DNA of 34,820 bases from Anaerolineae bacterium (GTDB lineage: Bacteria > Chloroflexota > Anaerolineae > Aggregatilineales > Phototrophicaceae). A program made the position numbers and the translations under genes. The stretch spans positions 1 to 34,820 of the forward strand of contig JAPKMO010000040.1 of the NCBI GenBank assembly GCA_026645945.1. Direction: 5' to 3'. Positions 25,680 through 32,367 of this stretch are shown here, piece by piece. The notes under the pieces are model-generated. The model was not told where the DNA came from, did not search any database, and saw only the letters and a program-made list of their open reading frames with translations. Positions within the stretch are counted from its first letter, which is position 1, and every line of letters starts with the position of its first letter.

Positions 25680-26180
25680 CTAACTGCCCTCCGGGTACAG
25701 ACGATGCCAGATGGCTTTCAGTTCATGGTAGATGTTGTCCAGCGTATCCGGGATGACGCGCGTATGGCCGACGGTCGTCATGAAGTTAGCGTCCCCCGGC
25801 CAGCGTGGGACGATGTGAAAGTGATAATGTTCGGCGATGCCCGCGCCCGCCGCCGGGCCGATGTTCGCGCCCAGGTTGAAGGCCGGCGGGTTGTATGCCG
25901 CCCGCAGGACGGCCAACGCCCGGTTGGCGGTTTGCATCAGGTCAGTCAGAGCTTCTACCGGCAGGTTTTCGGGCGTGTCGGTATGCTGGTTGGGGATGAC
26001 CATCAGATGGCCGTTATTGTATGGATACAGGTTGAGCGTGACATAAACGTAACCAGACCGGGCGATGATCTGGCCGTTATCATCCTTCGCCGCCGCCAGA
26101 TGGCAGAATACGCAGCCCTCGGCAGGCTTTTTTTCGCCGCGAATATAGGCCATACGCCAGGGTGTCCACAGATAGTCCAT
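25680..26180 (-). CDS. HIT-family nucleotide hydrolase/phosphorylase
   Basis: A 166-residue cytosolic protein. The histidine triad is His118-x-His120-x-His122 (EHYHFHIVPRWPGDANFM), and NGHLMVIPNQH is the first conserved strand. Cys23-x2-Cys26 (CVFC) near the N-terminus is typical of the zinc-bearing bacterial Fhit/Ap4A-phosphorylase-like branch, which acts on dinucleoside polyphosphates or AMP conjugates. ATG at 26180 gives the classic start MDYLWTPWRMAYI; the longer open frame upstream would run through the promoter. First gene of a minus-strand operon and divergent from birA. Confidence 0.92.
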   Translation of the reverse strand: MDYLWTPWRMAYIRGEKKPAEGCVFCHLAAAKDDNGQIIARSGYVYVTLNLYPYNNGHLMVIPNQHTDTPENLPVEALTDLMQTANRALAVLRAAYNPPAFNLGANIGPAAGAGIAEHYHFHIVPRWPGDANFMTTVGHTRVIPDTLDNIYHELKAIWHRLYPEGS

Positions 26181-26210
26181 GCATGAGTCCGTTGAACCGC
26201 CGCAAATTCG

Positions 26211-26239
26211 ATTATAAAGAGGCCGGACGCCGGAAACAA
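26211..26239 (-). promoter_or_regulatory. Sigma70-type promoter of the HIT-thiolase operon
   Basis: On the minus strand TTGTTT (26239-26234) and a perfect TATAAT (26216-26211) are separated by exactly 17 bases. Transcription would start about 25 bases before the HIT ATG at 26180. Confidence 0.65.
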
Positions 26240-26263
26240 GTCGAGATGCGGCGCGGGGGGATA

Positions 26264-26272
26264 TGATACAAT
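26264..26272 (+). promoter_or_regulatory. Extended -10 promoter of birA
   Basis: TGA directly precedes TACAAT (26267-26272), an extended -10 element 40 bases before the birA ATG. No clear -35 is seen. It pairs with the minus-strand promoter at 26211-26239 as a divergent promoter region. Confidence 0.5.
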
Positions 26273-26311
26273 TTGGGCGGTCAGGCTGCGTTTTCACAGC
26301 ATGAGGGAGTA

Positions 26312-27067
26312 ATGGAATTTACAGCGGAACGCATTCAGCAGGCGCTAACGCCCCGCGCGGCGCGGTATTACGAACGTGTTGGCAGCACCAACGAAGTCGC
26401 GCTGGAGTGGCTGAAAATGGGTGCGCCGGATGGCGCGGTCGTAATCGCCGACGAACAGACCAGCGGGCGCGGGCGTCTGGGGCGTTCCTGGCAGACGCCG
26501 CCGGGCGCGGCGCTGGCGGTATCGGTTATCCTGCATCCGCGTGTCGAGTTCGTCTCGCAGATCACCATGCTCGGCGCGCTGGCGATTCACGATACGCTGC
26601 TGCGCTTCGGCGTAAAAGACTCCGGCATCAAATGGCCGAATGATGTGCAGGTGAATGGGCGGAAAATCTGCGGCGTGCTGCCGGAAGCAGTCTGGGATGG
26701 TGATCGGCTGCTGGGTGTAGTGTTAGGCCTGGGGCTGAACGTGCGGGTGGATTTTAGCGGCACGGAACTGGAAACGACGGCCATCAGCCTGGAGGCGGCG
26801 CTTGGCAGGCCGGTGAACCGGCTGGAACTGCTGGCCGGCCTGCTGGATAATGTAGACCATTGGTATGGGCTGCTGGGCCGGCCCGCGCTGTTCGAGGCGT
26901 GGAAATCCCGGCTGACAACATTGGGGCAGATGGTGGTCGTCGGCGAGGTGCGCGGCCTGGCCGAACGGGTGGATGAAACCGGCGCGTTATGGGTGTGGGA
27001 CGGTGGCGAACTGCGCTGCATCCTGGCCGGCGATGTGGCTTTAGGAACAGATGAGCATGGGCATTAA
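26312..27067 (+). CDS. birA: Biotin-[acetyl-CoA-carboxylase] ligase
   Basis: A 251-residue ligase that activates biotin to biotinyl-AMP and attaches it to the carrier lysine of carboxylases. VGSTNEVALEW, the biotin-loop motif GRGRLGRSW (52-60), GIKWPNDVQVNGRKICGVL with active-site Lys107, and GLGLNVRVDF are all present, followed by the small SH3-like C-terminal domain (VVGEVRGLAERVDETGALWV). There is no N-terminal DNA-binding domain, so it is the monofunctional class I type and not a repressor. ATG 26312 with GAGGGAG just upstream is preferred over the open frame from 26273. It overlaps the next gene by 17 bases. Confidence 0.93.
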   Translation: MEFTAERIQQALTPRAARYYERVGSTNEVALEWLKMGAPDGAVVIADEQTSGRGRLGRSWQTPPGAALAVSVILHPRVEFVSQITMLGALAIHDTLLRFGVKDSGIKWPNDVQVNGRKICGVLPEAVWDGDRLLGVVLGLGLNVRVDFSGTELETTAISLEAALGRPVNRLELLAGLLDNVDHWYGLLGRPALFEAWKSRLTTLGQMVVVGEVRGLAERVDETGALWVWDGGELRCILAGDVALGTDEHGH

Positions 27068-28427
27068 ACTCGATTGGGAAATTGAGGCCGAACAGACGCA
27101 TGTCAAAAGCGCCGGTGAAGACCCGGAAACCCGACGCCGCCGGCGGCTGGCGCGGCTGCGCCTGCTGATGTTCGTGCTGGGTGTGCTGGCGATTTTGGGC
27201 GCGATTGTCGGTTTCATTTATCTGCGCCTGGAGACGGTTGAATATGCGGTCGAAGAACTGCTGCGGAATACGGTAGATGCCGAAATCGCGGCGCTGCGGT
27301 TGGGTGATTGGGGCGCGTTTTCGGCGGCACAGCGCAGCGCATCCGGCGAATGGCTGCAAAAACAGGAGCAAACCTTTCAGGACTATCAGGCGCTCAAGCT
27401 GAACAGCAGCATTCAACTTACCGGGCGTATTCTCGACCTGACGATTGACCGGACACGGGCGCGGGTGGCGGTTGAGGAGATCATTGACGGCGTGCCGTAT
27501 ACGCGCATCTGGTTTTACTGGCGCTACGATGATGGCTGGCGGCATGTGCCGCCGGATTACACCTTCTGGGGCGATGTGCGGCGTTTTGATGGGCAGGGGG
27601 TTTCGGTGCGCTTCCAGGCGGTGGACGCTCCCCTAGCGGCCAGCCTGGGGCCGCGCCTGGAGCAGTGGCTGCGGATCGGCTGCGCGGCGCTGGCCTGCAG
27701 CACGCTGCCGGCGGTTATGGTGGACATCGTGCCGGACGAGGGCTTGCAAATGTCCTGGTCGGGCAGCAATCCCTGGCTGCTGCAAGTGCCGTCGCCGTAT
27801 ACTCAGCGCGCGCGGGCGGACATGCCGTTTGATCTGGAATTACAATTCAGCGCGGCGGGCCTGCTGGCAGAGCGGCTGGTGCTGGTAGCGACCAACAACT
27901 TGCAGCCCGTTTATCCTGCCGATGCGTATCATCTGCGGCAGGCCGTCATCTCCTGGCTGGTGGGGCGTTTTGTCGAGATGAATACCAATTCGTTCCTTAT
28001 CGGCAGCCTGGCACAGAACTACGGCGAAACCGCCGTTGGCCGCCTGCTTCAGCTTATGCAGCCGGCCTCTGACGCGCGCATCTTCAACGAAGCAGCGGGA
28101 GTAACCTCGCTTGAGCAGGCCAGCCTGGATTGGCGCGATCTGCTGACCTGGCGGCTGGTGACGGAAGACGAGCTTATCCGGCGGCGGGATGAGGCGAATT
28201 TTCTGGCGCTGTACGATACCCGCGATGCGATGGTGCGCGAGCTGGCCTACCAGCGTTTTGCCGCCGCCCCGCTGGATTTGCAGAAAGTGGTCATCTCAGC
28301 GCCGCTGGAAACCGGCGCGGACGGCACGCCGCAGATTCGGGCGGTGGTGCAGGTGGGCGACGACCTCGCCAGCCGCCAGGAAGTGTTGTTCCGGTTGGTG
28401 GATGGGAGCTGGCGGCGCGCGTCGTGA
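27051..28427 (+). CDS. Membrane-anchored protein of unknown function
   Basis: A 458-residue protein I do not recognise. A basic cytosolic stretch (RRRRRLARLR, about 28-37) precedes one hydrophobic segment (LLMFVLGVLAILGAIVGFIY, about 38-57), so the remaining 400 residues should be outside the cytoplasm. Region 75-175 (LRLGDWGAFSAAQR ... IWFYWRYDDGWRHVPPDYTF) resembles small NTF2-like or DUF4440-like folds, and a similar pattern recurs at the end (ALYDTRDAMVRELA ... EVLFRLVDGSWRRAS), suggesting a repeated domain. The middle contains a QAVISWLVGRF helix reminiscent of peptidase-like helices, but no HExxH is present. ATG 27051 has AGGA 5 bases upstream and overlaps birA. Confidence 0.7.
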   Translation: MSMGIKLDWEIEAEQTHVKSAGEDPETRRRRRLARLRLLMFVLGVLAILGAIVGFIYLRLETVEYAVEELLRNTVDAEIAALRLGDWGAFSAAQRSASGEWLQKQEQTFQDYQALKLNSSIQLTGRILDLTIDRTRARVAVEEIIDGVPYTRIWFYWRYDDGWRHVPPDYTFWGDVRRFDGQGVSVRFQAVDAPLAASLGPRLEQWLRIGCAALACSTLPAVMVDIVPDEGLQMSWSGSNPWLLQVPSPYTQRARADMPFDLELQFSAAGLLAERLVLVATNNLQPVYPADAYHLRQAVISWLVGRFVEMNTNSFLIGSLAQNYGETAVGRLLQLMQPASDARIFNEAAGVTSLEQASLDWRDLLTWRLVTEDELIRRRDEANFLALYDTRDAMVRELAYQRFAAAPLDLQKVVISAPLETGADGTPQIRAVVQVGDDLASRQEVLFRLVDGSWRRAS

Positions 28428-28473
28428 CAGAGCTTTAATGAATTACCCGACCGGATGCCAGATGGGGCAATCG

Positions 28474-28482
28474 TGCTAAAAT
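28474..28482 (+). promoter_or_regulatory. Extended -10 promoter of the small membrane protein
   Basis: TGC directly before TAAAAT (28477-28482), 37 bases upstream of the ATG at 28519; no obvious -35. Similar in form to the birA promoter. Confidence 0.4.
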
Positions 28483-28518
28483 GAGGTAAGCACGGGCAGT
28501 TTTGAAGGAGAAGCTGTT

Positions 28519-28737
28519 ATGCTGGACGATCTTCGGAAAAGCGCAGCCGAGAACGATTTTGATTTCGAGGAGGATGACGACGCTTTTGCCGTCGAAGAAG
28601 ATACCGAACATAAAGTAGATAAACTGTTCCTGGGCATGACGGCGGTCGAGCGCATGTTTTTGACGATCTTTTTGTTCATGAACGTGTGCGTGCTGGGGAT
28701 CGCGCTGCTGCTGGCGACCGGACGCCTGGTGTTTTAG
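28519..28737 (+). CDS. Small acidic single-pass membrane protein
   Basis: A 72-residue protein. Residues 12-34 are strongly acidic (DFDFEEDDDAFAVEED), followed by a short amphipathic stretch KLFLGMTAVERMF and a hydrophobic helix (about 48-69) ending in ATGRLVF. GAAGGAGAAG precedes the ATG by about 7 bases, and an extended -10 lies upstream, so the gene looks real. The family is not recognised; the layout would suit a regulator or assembly factor of a membrane complex. It ends 75 bases before the convergent acylase gene. Confidence 0.7.
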   Translation: MLDDLRKSAAENDFDFEEDDDAFAVEEDTEHKVDKLFLGMTAVERMFLTIFLFMNVCVLGIALLLATGRLVF

Positions 28738-28765
28738 GGGTGCGGCTCAGCATATCCGGCGTGCA

Positions 28766-28789
28766 GGGGCGAACCCGGCGGCTCGCCCC
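28766..28789. repeat. GGGGCGA hairpin between convergent genes
   Basis: GGGGCGA (28766-28772) and TCGCCCC (28783-28789) are perfect arms around a 10-base loop; it shares the 11-mer GGGGCGAACCC with 7906-7916. It lies between the convergent ends of the small membrane protein and the acylase and might serve both 3' ends, though no T-run is present. Confidence 0.55.
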
Positions 28790-28812
28790 CGCGAATGATG
28801 AAGTAGATCGCT

Positions 28813-31401
28813 TTAGCCACCTGGTTTAAGCGTCAGGCGGCTGGCGGCGTTGGCCTCCACATCCTCGCGCGCCCACAGCATCGGGTGATATTGTATGTTT
28901 CGCCATTCGTCAATCATGTCGGCGTAGTGCGGGCTGTAGGGGTGGCCGCTCTGTCCGGTGGTGTGGATGGTCAGGCTGCGTCTGAAGTCCCCCAGGTCTA
29001 CGATCATCCGCATTGAGGGCAGCGCGCGCACCGTGTAATCTCCGGCAGCAGCGCTCCAACTGGTGGCGTTGACGATGGACGAGCCGCCGCTGGCTGCCAC
29101 CGGGCCGCGATTGAAGATGTTTTCGATCAGGCTTATGCCGCTGCTGCCCAGCGGGTTGCTGACGAAAGTGGAAGTGTGCAGGCTGCCCCACTTCCAGGCG
29201 GCGCGGTCGCTGCCAAGCTGTTCAACGACTGCCTGATAACCTTCTCGGAATGACCGGGTGAGGATGTCGTCGCGGGTTTCGGTTCTGTCGGTGGTGCGAA
29301 TGTCGTCCCACCAGGAGTTTTCCGGCTCCTGGGCCAGTTGGTAGGCCGCCCACATATCCATCGAGCCGCCGCCCGCGCTGCCATCATCCAGTTGATCGTT
29401 AAACAGGTTGTCTACCAGCCGCGCCCAAAAGCTGGCGTACAGAGCGGCCTGAGGGCTGTCCATGTGCATCTGATAATCCCACTCCGCCAGCCAGTCGCGC
29501 GCACCGTTGAGTGTTTCATCCCCGAAGTCGAGTTCGATCAGGTAGGGCATCAGTTCTTCGGCGCTGATGATTTTGTTATCGCCGTGAATGGTCGCAAACG
29601 TGTCCGAGTTGTGGGGAGTTAGCGTCTGAAGCAGTTCGACAATGCGCTGCCCGCGATAACCGTAGTCCCACTCCTGGCTGATAAAATAGTTGGCGTCCTC
29701 TCCAAACTCATCCGCCAGTTTATCGCGCAGCTGGTCGTAATACTCCAGCGGCACAACAGCCTGGTTAGCGCTGTGCAGAAAGCCGCTTTCCGGGTTGAGC
29801 GCGCGCGGCAGGTCATCGAACGGGATATACCCTTTCCATTCATAAGCATCGGTCGTGCCGTCCACCGGCAGCAGGCCGGAATGCCCGGCGGCGCGGACGG
29901 GGATTTTGCCGGGCGTCTGGTAGCCGATGTTGCCGTCTACGTCGGCGTAAACGAAGTTCTGTGAAGGAACGTCCCAGTAACGCAGCGCGTCGCGGAACTC
30001 CTCCCAGGTCTGCGCGCGATTAAGGCCGACCGCCGCTCTTAAGATCGTACTCGGCTCTAATGCTGTCCAGCGGAAGGCCATCGGGTCGTCGTTATTGAAG
30101 CCCTGAAGCGTGCCATCGTCATCAATCTGGTTGTCGTTGATGATCGGGCCGAGGTGCGTTTCGCGCACGCGGATCGTGATAGGCGGCTCGCCGTCGCCGA
30201 AGTTGATGGTTTCCTCGTGGACGACCATATCACGCCATTCGCCGTTCCACTCGTATTGTAGTTCGTTGTCCGGGTTGATCTTCAGCAGGTACAAATCCTG
30301 CGTATCCGGCCCGACGTTGGTGACGCCCCAGGCGATGCGGGCATTATGCCCGATGATGATACCCGGCGTGGCAGGCAGCGCGAAACCGCGCACCTCGAAA
30401 GGACATTCCTCGCCGACCGGCTGGCAGTGCAGGCCGATTTCGTACCAGATAGATGGCATCTGAATGCCCAGATGCGGGTCATCGGCCAGCAGCGGCGCGC
30501 CGCTTTCGGTAAGCTGCCCGCCGACGACCCAGTTGTTGCTGCCGATGGCTGGGTCGGTGCGGAACAGGGTATGGCCGGGTGTAATTCCGCCTGCCAGCCG
30601 CGCGCTGACTCCGATGATACCGGCGCTGCCGGATGAGGCGGTCAGCGTGGAATCGGTAATGGGCAGCGTCTCCGGTGGGATGATGGTCGGTTTTTGGCCG
30701 AACGGCCAGGGTCGCAGATATTGGTCGGCCATCTCCTGGCCGAGCGTTTCGTACAGCGCCGAACGTTGCAGTTCTTCGTCGCGGTTGCCGCTCAGATTCC
30801 AGGCCATCACCTTTGCCCACACCAGCGAATCCACCGGCGTCCAGGGTTCGATGGTGATGCGAACGCCGGTTAAACCGAGCAGGGTATATTCAAGCGCCAG
30901 GTCGTCGGGCGGGCGGCTGAGGATATAAGCGTTGACGCCATCGGCGAAGGCTTGCAGGACGGCCAGGCTTTCCGTGTCATAACTTTCGAGATCGTGTTCA
31001 GCGGCGCGCCGCCAGCCGACGGTGCGGATGAACACATCCTGGGGCATTACGCTGTCCTGTTTGCCGGTCAGCTCCTGAATCGAACCGCTGCCGATGTGCC
31101 GGTTAAACTCCATCTGCCACCAGCGATCCTGTGCCTGAATGTAACCCTGCGCGAAAAAGAGATCGTAGGTGCTGGCGGCGTAAATGTGTGGGATTCCCCA
31201 TTTGTCGCGGATAACCTCGACGGTATTTTTTAGCCCGGCGCCTGCGGCGGCCAACGCGCCGGGCGGCATCGTTACCGTAATTTCCCCATCCGTTTGGGGC
31301 AGCGGCCCGCGCGTCCAATCGTTAAACACCAGAAAACCGCCAAGCAGAACAACAGCGACAACCAGGACAAAAACCAGTAAAACAATCCTTAAAATTTTCA
31401 C
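28813..31401 (-). CDS. Penicillin acylase family Ntn hydrolase
   Basis: An 862-residue precursor. The N-terminal helix (residues 5-26) is a signal or anchor, so the enzyme works outside the cytoplasm. DKWGIPHIYAASTYDLFFAQ and YIQAQDRWWQMEFNRHIGSG are the alpha-chain motifs. Ser288 in AIGSNNWVVGG is the expected nucleophile, freed as beta-chain N-terminus by self-cleavage at Gly287-Ser288. Downstream the beta-chain motifs ADDPHLGIQMPSIWYEIGLH and WGVTNVGPDTQDLYL are intact. The family cuts amides such as beta-lactam side chains or N-acyl-homoserine lactones; substrate here is unknown. Start is GTG at 31401 with AGGAG 6 bases upstream. A TATACT at 31433-31428 could be its own -10. Confidence 0.93.
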   Translation of the reverse strand: MKILRIVLLVFVLVVAVVLLGGFLVFNDWTRGPLPQTDGEITVTMPPGALAAAGAGLKNTVEVIRDKWGIPHIYAASTYDLFFAQGYIQAQDRWWQMEFNRHIGSGSIQELTGKQDSVMPQDVFIRTVGWRRAAEHDLESYDTESLAVLQAFADGVNAYILSRPPDDLALEYTLLGLTGVRITIEPWTPVDSLVWAKVMAWNLSGNRDEELQRSALYETLGQEMADQYLRPWPFGQKPTIIPPETLPITDSTLTASSGSAGIIGVSARLAGGITPGHTLFRTDPAIGSNNWVVGGQLTESGAPLLADDPHLGIQMPSIWYEIGLHCQPVGEECPFEVRGFALPATPGIIIGHNARIAWGVTNVGPDTQDLYLLKINPDNELQYEWNGEWRDMVVHEETINFGDGEPPITIRVRETHLGPIINDNQIDDDGTLQGFNNDDPMAFRWTALEPSTILRAAVGLNRAQTWEEFRDALRYWDVPSQNFVYADVDGNIGYQTPGKIPVRAAGHSGLLPVDGTTDAYEWKGYIPFDDLPRALNPESGFLHSANQAVVPLEYYDQLRDKLADEFGEDANYFISQEWDYGYRGQRIVELLQTLTPHNSDTFATIHGDNKIISAEELMPYLIELDFGDETLNGARDWLAEWDYQMHMDSPQAALYASFWARLVDNLFNDQLDDGSAGGGSMDMWAAYQLAQEPENSWWDDIRTTDRTETRDDILTRSFREGYQAVVEQLGSDRAAWKWGSLHTSTFVSNPLGSSGISLIENIFNRGPVAASGGSSIVNATSWSAAAGDYTVRALPSMRMIVDLGDFRRSLTIHTTGQSGHPYSPHYADMIDEWRNIQYHPMLWAREDVEANAASRLTLKPGG

Positions 31402-31508
31402 AGGACTCTCCTAAAGCGTATCTTAAGAGTATAAAAATCGGGCAGGCAAGTTGTACCGCAGAAACTAAAAACCGCCAAGATGCTGCACGCTGCGAATCAT
31501 TTTGCAAT

Positions 31509-31994
31509 TTAGCCGTTCAGGGCGTCCTGGGCGGTTTCCAGGTCGGCGATATGCTGCGCGGCGGCAGCGGCGTGGCTGCCGTCCGGGACGAGTTCCAGGT
31601 AGCGGTGGAAGTCGGCCAGGGCATTGTCGCGGGTATCCAGGCCGGTTTGCAGAATCGAGGCGTACAGCACGCCGCGATAGTAGTAGGCGTCGGCGTAATC
31701 AGGCGCGAGTTCCAGCGCAGCGTTGTAGTCGGCCAATGCGGCGTCCCATTCGTACAGCGCCAAGTACATCTGCCCGCGCATGATGTGAAGTTCCGGGTTT
31801 TGGGGAGCGATTTCGAGCGCGGTGGTCAGGTCGGTTATAGCGTCGTCGTAGCGCGAAGTGAGGGCATGTTCCTGGGCGAGGTCTATGAGTCTGGAAACTT
31901 CACTGCCAGACAGCTTCGCTCGTATCATAAAATACCCAGCTGCTACCGGCACAAGTAACACAATCGCCATAATTAGAATACGGCTCTTATACAT
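31509..31994 (-). CDS. Membrane-anchored TPR protein
   Basis: A 161-residue protein with an N-terminal hydrophobic helix (8-24) and about three tetratricopeptide repeats: ALTSRYDDAITDLTTALEIA, then GQMYLALYEWDAALADYNAA and GVLYASILQ with ALADFHRYLELVP. TPRs bind partner proteins; no enzymatic motif is present. AAGGAG lies about 12 bases before ATG 31994. It precedes the acylase on the same strand by 107 bases, and the two may act together at the cell surface. Confidence 0.85.
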   Translation of the reverse strand: MYKSRILIMAIVLLVPVAAGYFMIRAKLSGSEVSRLIDLAQEHALTSRYDDAITDLTTALEIAPQNPELHIMRGQMYLALYEWDAALADYNAALELAPDYADAYYYRGVLYASILQTGLDTRDNALADFHRYLELVPDGSHAAAAAQHIADLETAQDALNG

Positions 31995-32092
31995 CCCGCA
32001 CCTGCTCCTTGGTTAGCATCAAACATTTTTGTTAAAACTGTGTGCAGTGTAGATCCTATCTCGTAGTATACACGCTCGCAGAAGATTAGATT

Positions 32093-32115
32093 TTATCCCA
32101 AGTGATTTGGGATAA
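32093..32115. promoter_or_regulatory. Perfect inverted repeat, candidate operator
   Basis: TTATCCCAA (32093-32101), GTGAT, TTGGGATAA (32107-32115): 9-bp perfect arms about 58 bases upstream of the gyrA -10. There is no T-run on either strand, so a protein-binding site is more likely than a terminator. Confidence 0.45.
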
Positions 32116-32172
32116 CTATCTTAGCGGTTGTGATACAGCGGGTTGGATATGGCCTTTAGAGGCGTTTTGAGG

Positions 32173-32178
32173 TATAAT
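32173..32178 (+). promoter_or_regulatory. Candidate -10 element of gyrA
   Basis: A perfect TATAAT, 190 bases before the gyrA ATG; the -35 region is weak. It implies a leader of about 180 bases containing the hairpin and the repeat. Confidence 0.45.
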
Positions 32179-32204
32179 TAAACCTGTTGTTCAGGTGTAT
32201 TGTA

Positions 32205-32282
32205 GTGGAAACTTCTTTTTCACCCCGGCGCGCCGACTGGCGCGCCTTAACCCGAAAAGCAATGAACGAGCAGCGCAGTTAA
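32205..32282 (+). CDS. Possible leader peptide upstream of gyrA
   Basis: A 25-codon frame starts with GTG at 32205, preceded by CAGGTG, and ends with TAA at 32280-32282 (ETSFSPRRADWRALTRKA is part of it). It spans the GC-rich hairpin at 32227-32246, so translation would open that stem. It may be chance; no homology is known to me. Confidence 0.25.
   Translation: METSFSPRRADWRALTRKAMNEQRS
32227..32246 (+). other. GC-rich hairpin in the gyrA leader
   Basis: GGCGCGCC, GACT, GGCGCGCC: a perfect 8-bp stem with a 4-base loop. It has no T-run and lies about 50 bases after the -10. Confidence 0.55.
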
Positions 32283-32284
32283 CC

Positions 32285-32340
32285 TGACCTCACCCTCCGA
32301 CTCCCTCTCCTCACCGGGAGGGGATAAACAAAGCAGGTGG
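32285..32340. repeat. Type B repeat copy in the gyrA leader
   Basis: Carries CCTCACCC, CCCTCTCC, GGGAGGGG and GCAGGTGG in the same order as the in-frame copy at 18122-18180. The stem is less perfect here. It ends about 28 bases before the gyrA ATG. Confidence 0.5.
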
Positions 32341-32367
32341 GGTTTGAGTCTTGGAGCATAAACGAAC

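Larger units (their letters stand above)
31995..32367. other. Divergent intergenic region between TPR gene and gyrA
   Basis: A 373-base stretch without a long gene. It holds a perfect inverted repeat (32093-32115), a TATAAT (32173-32178), a possible 25-codon leader frame (32205-32282), a GC-rich hairpin (32227-32246) and a type B repeat (32285-32340). A TATACT on the minus strand (32070-32065) could serve the TPR gene. Confidence 0.6.

Noticed and set aside
32093-32115. DnaA boxes or replication origin near gyrA
   Set aside because: TTATCCCAA differs from the DnaA box TTATCCACA at two positions, there is just one inverted pair, and no dnaA, dnaN or AT-rich unwinding region is nearby.
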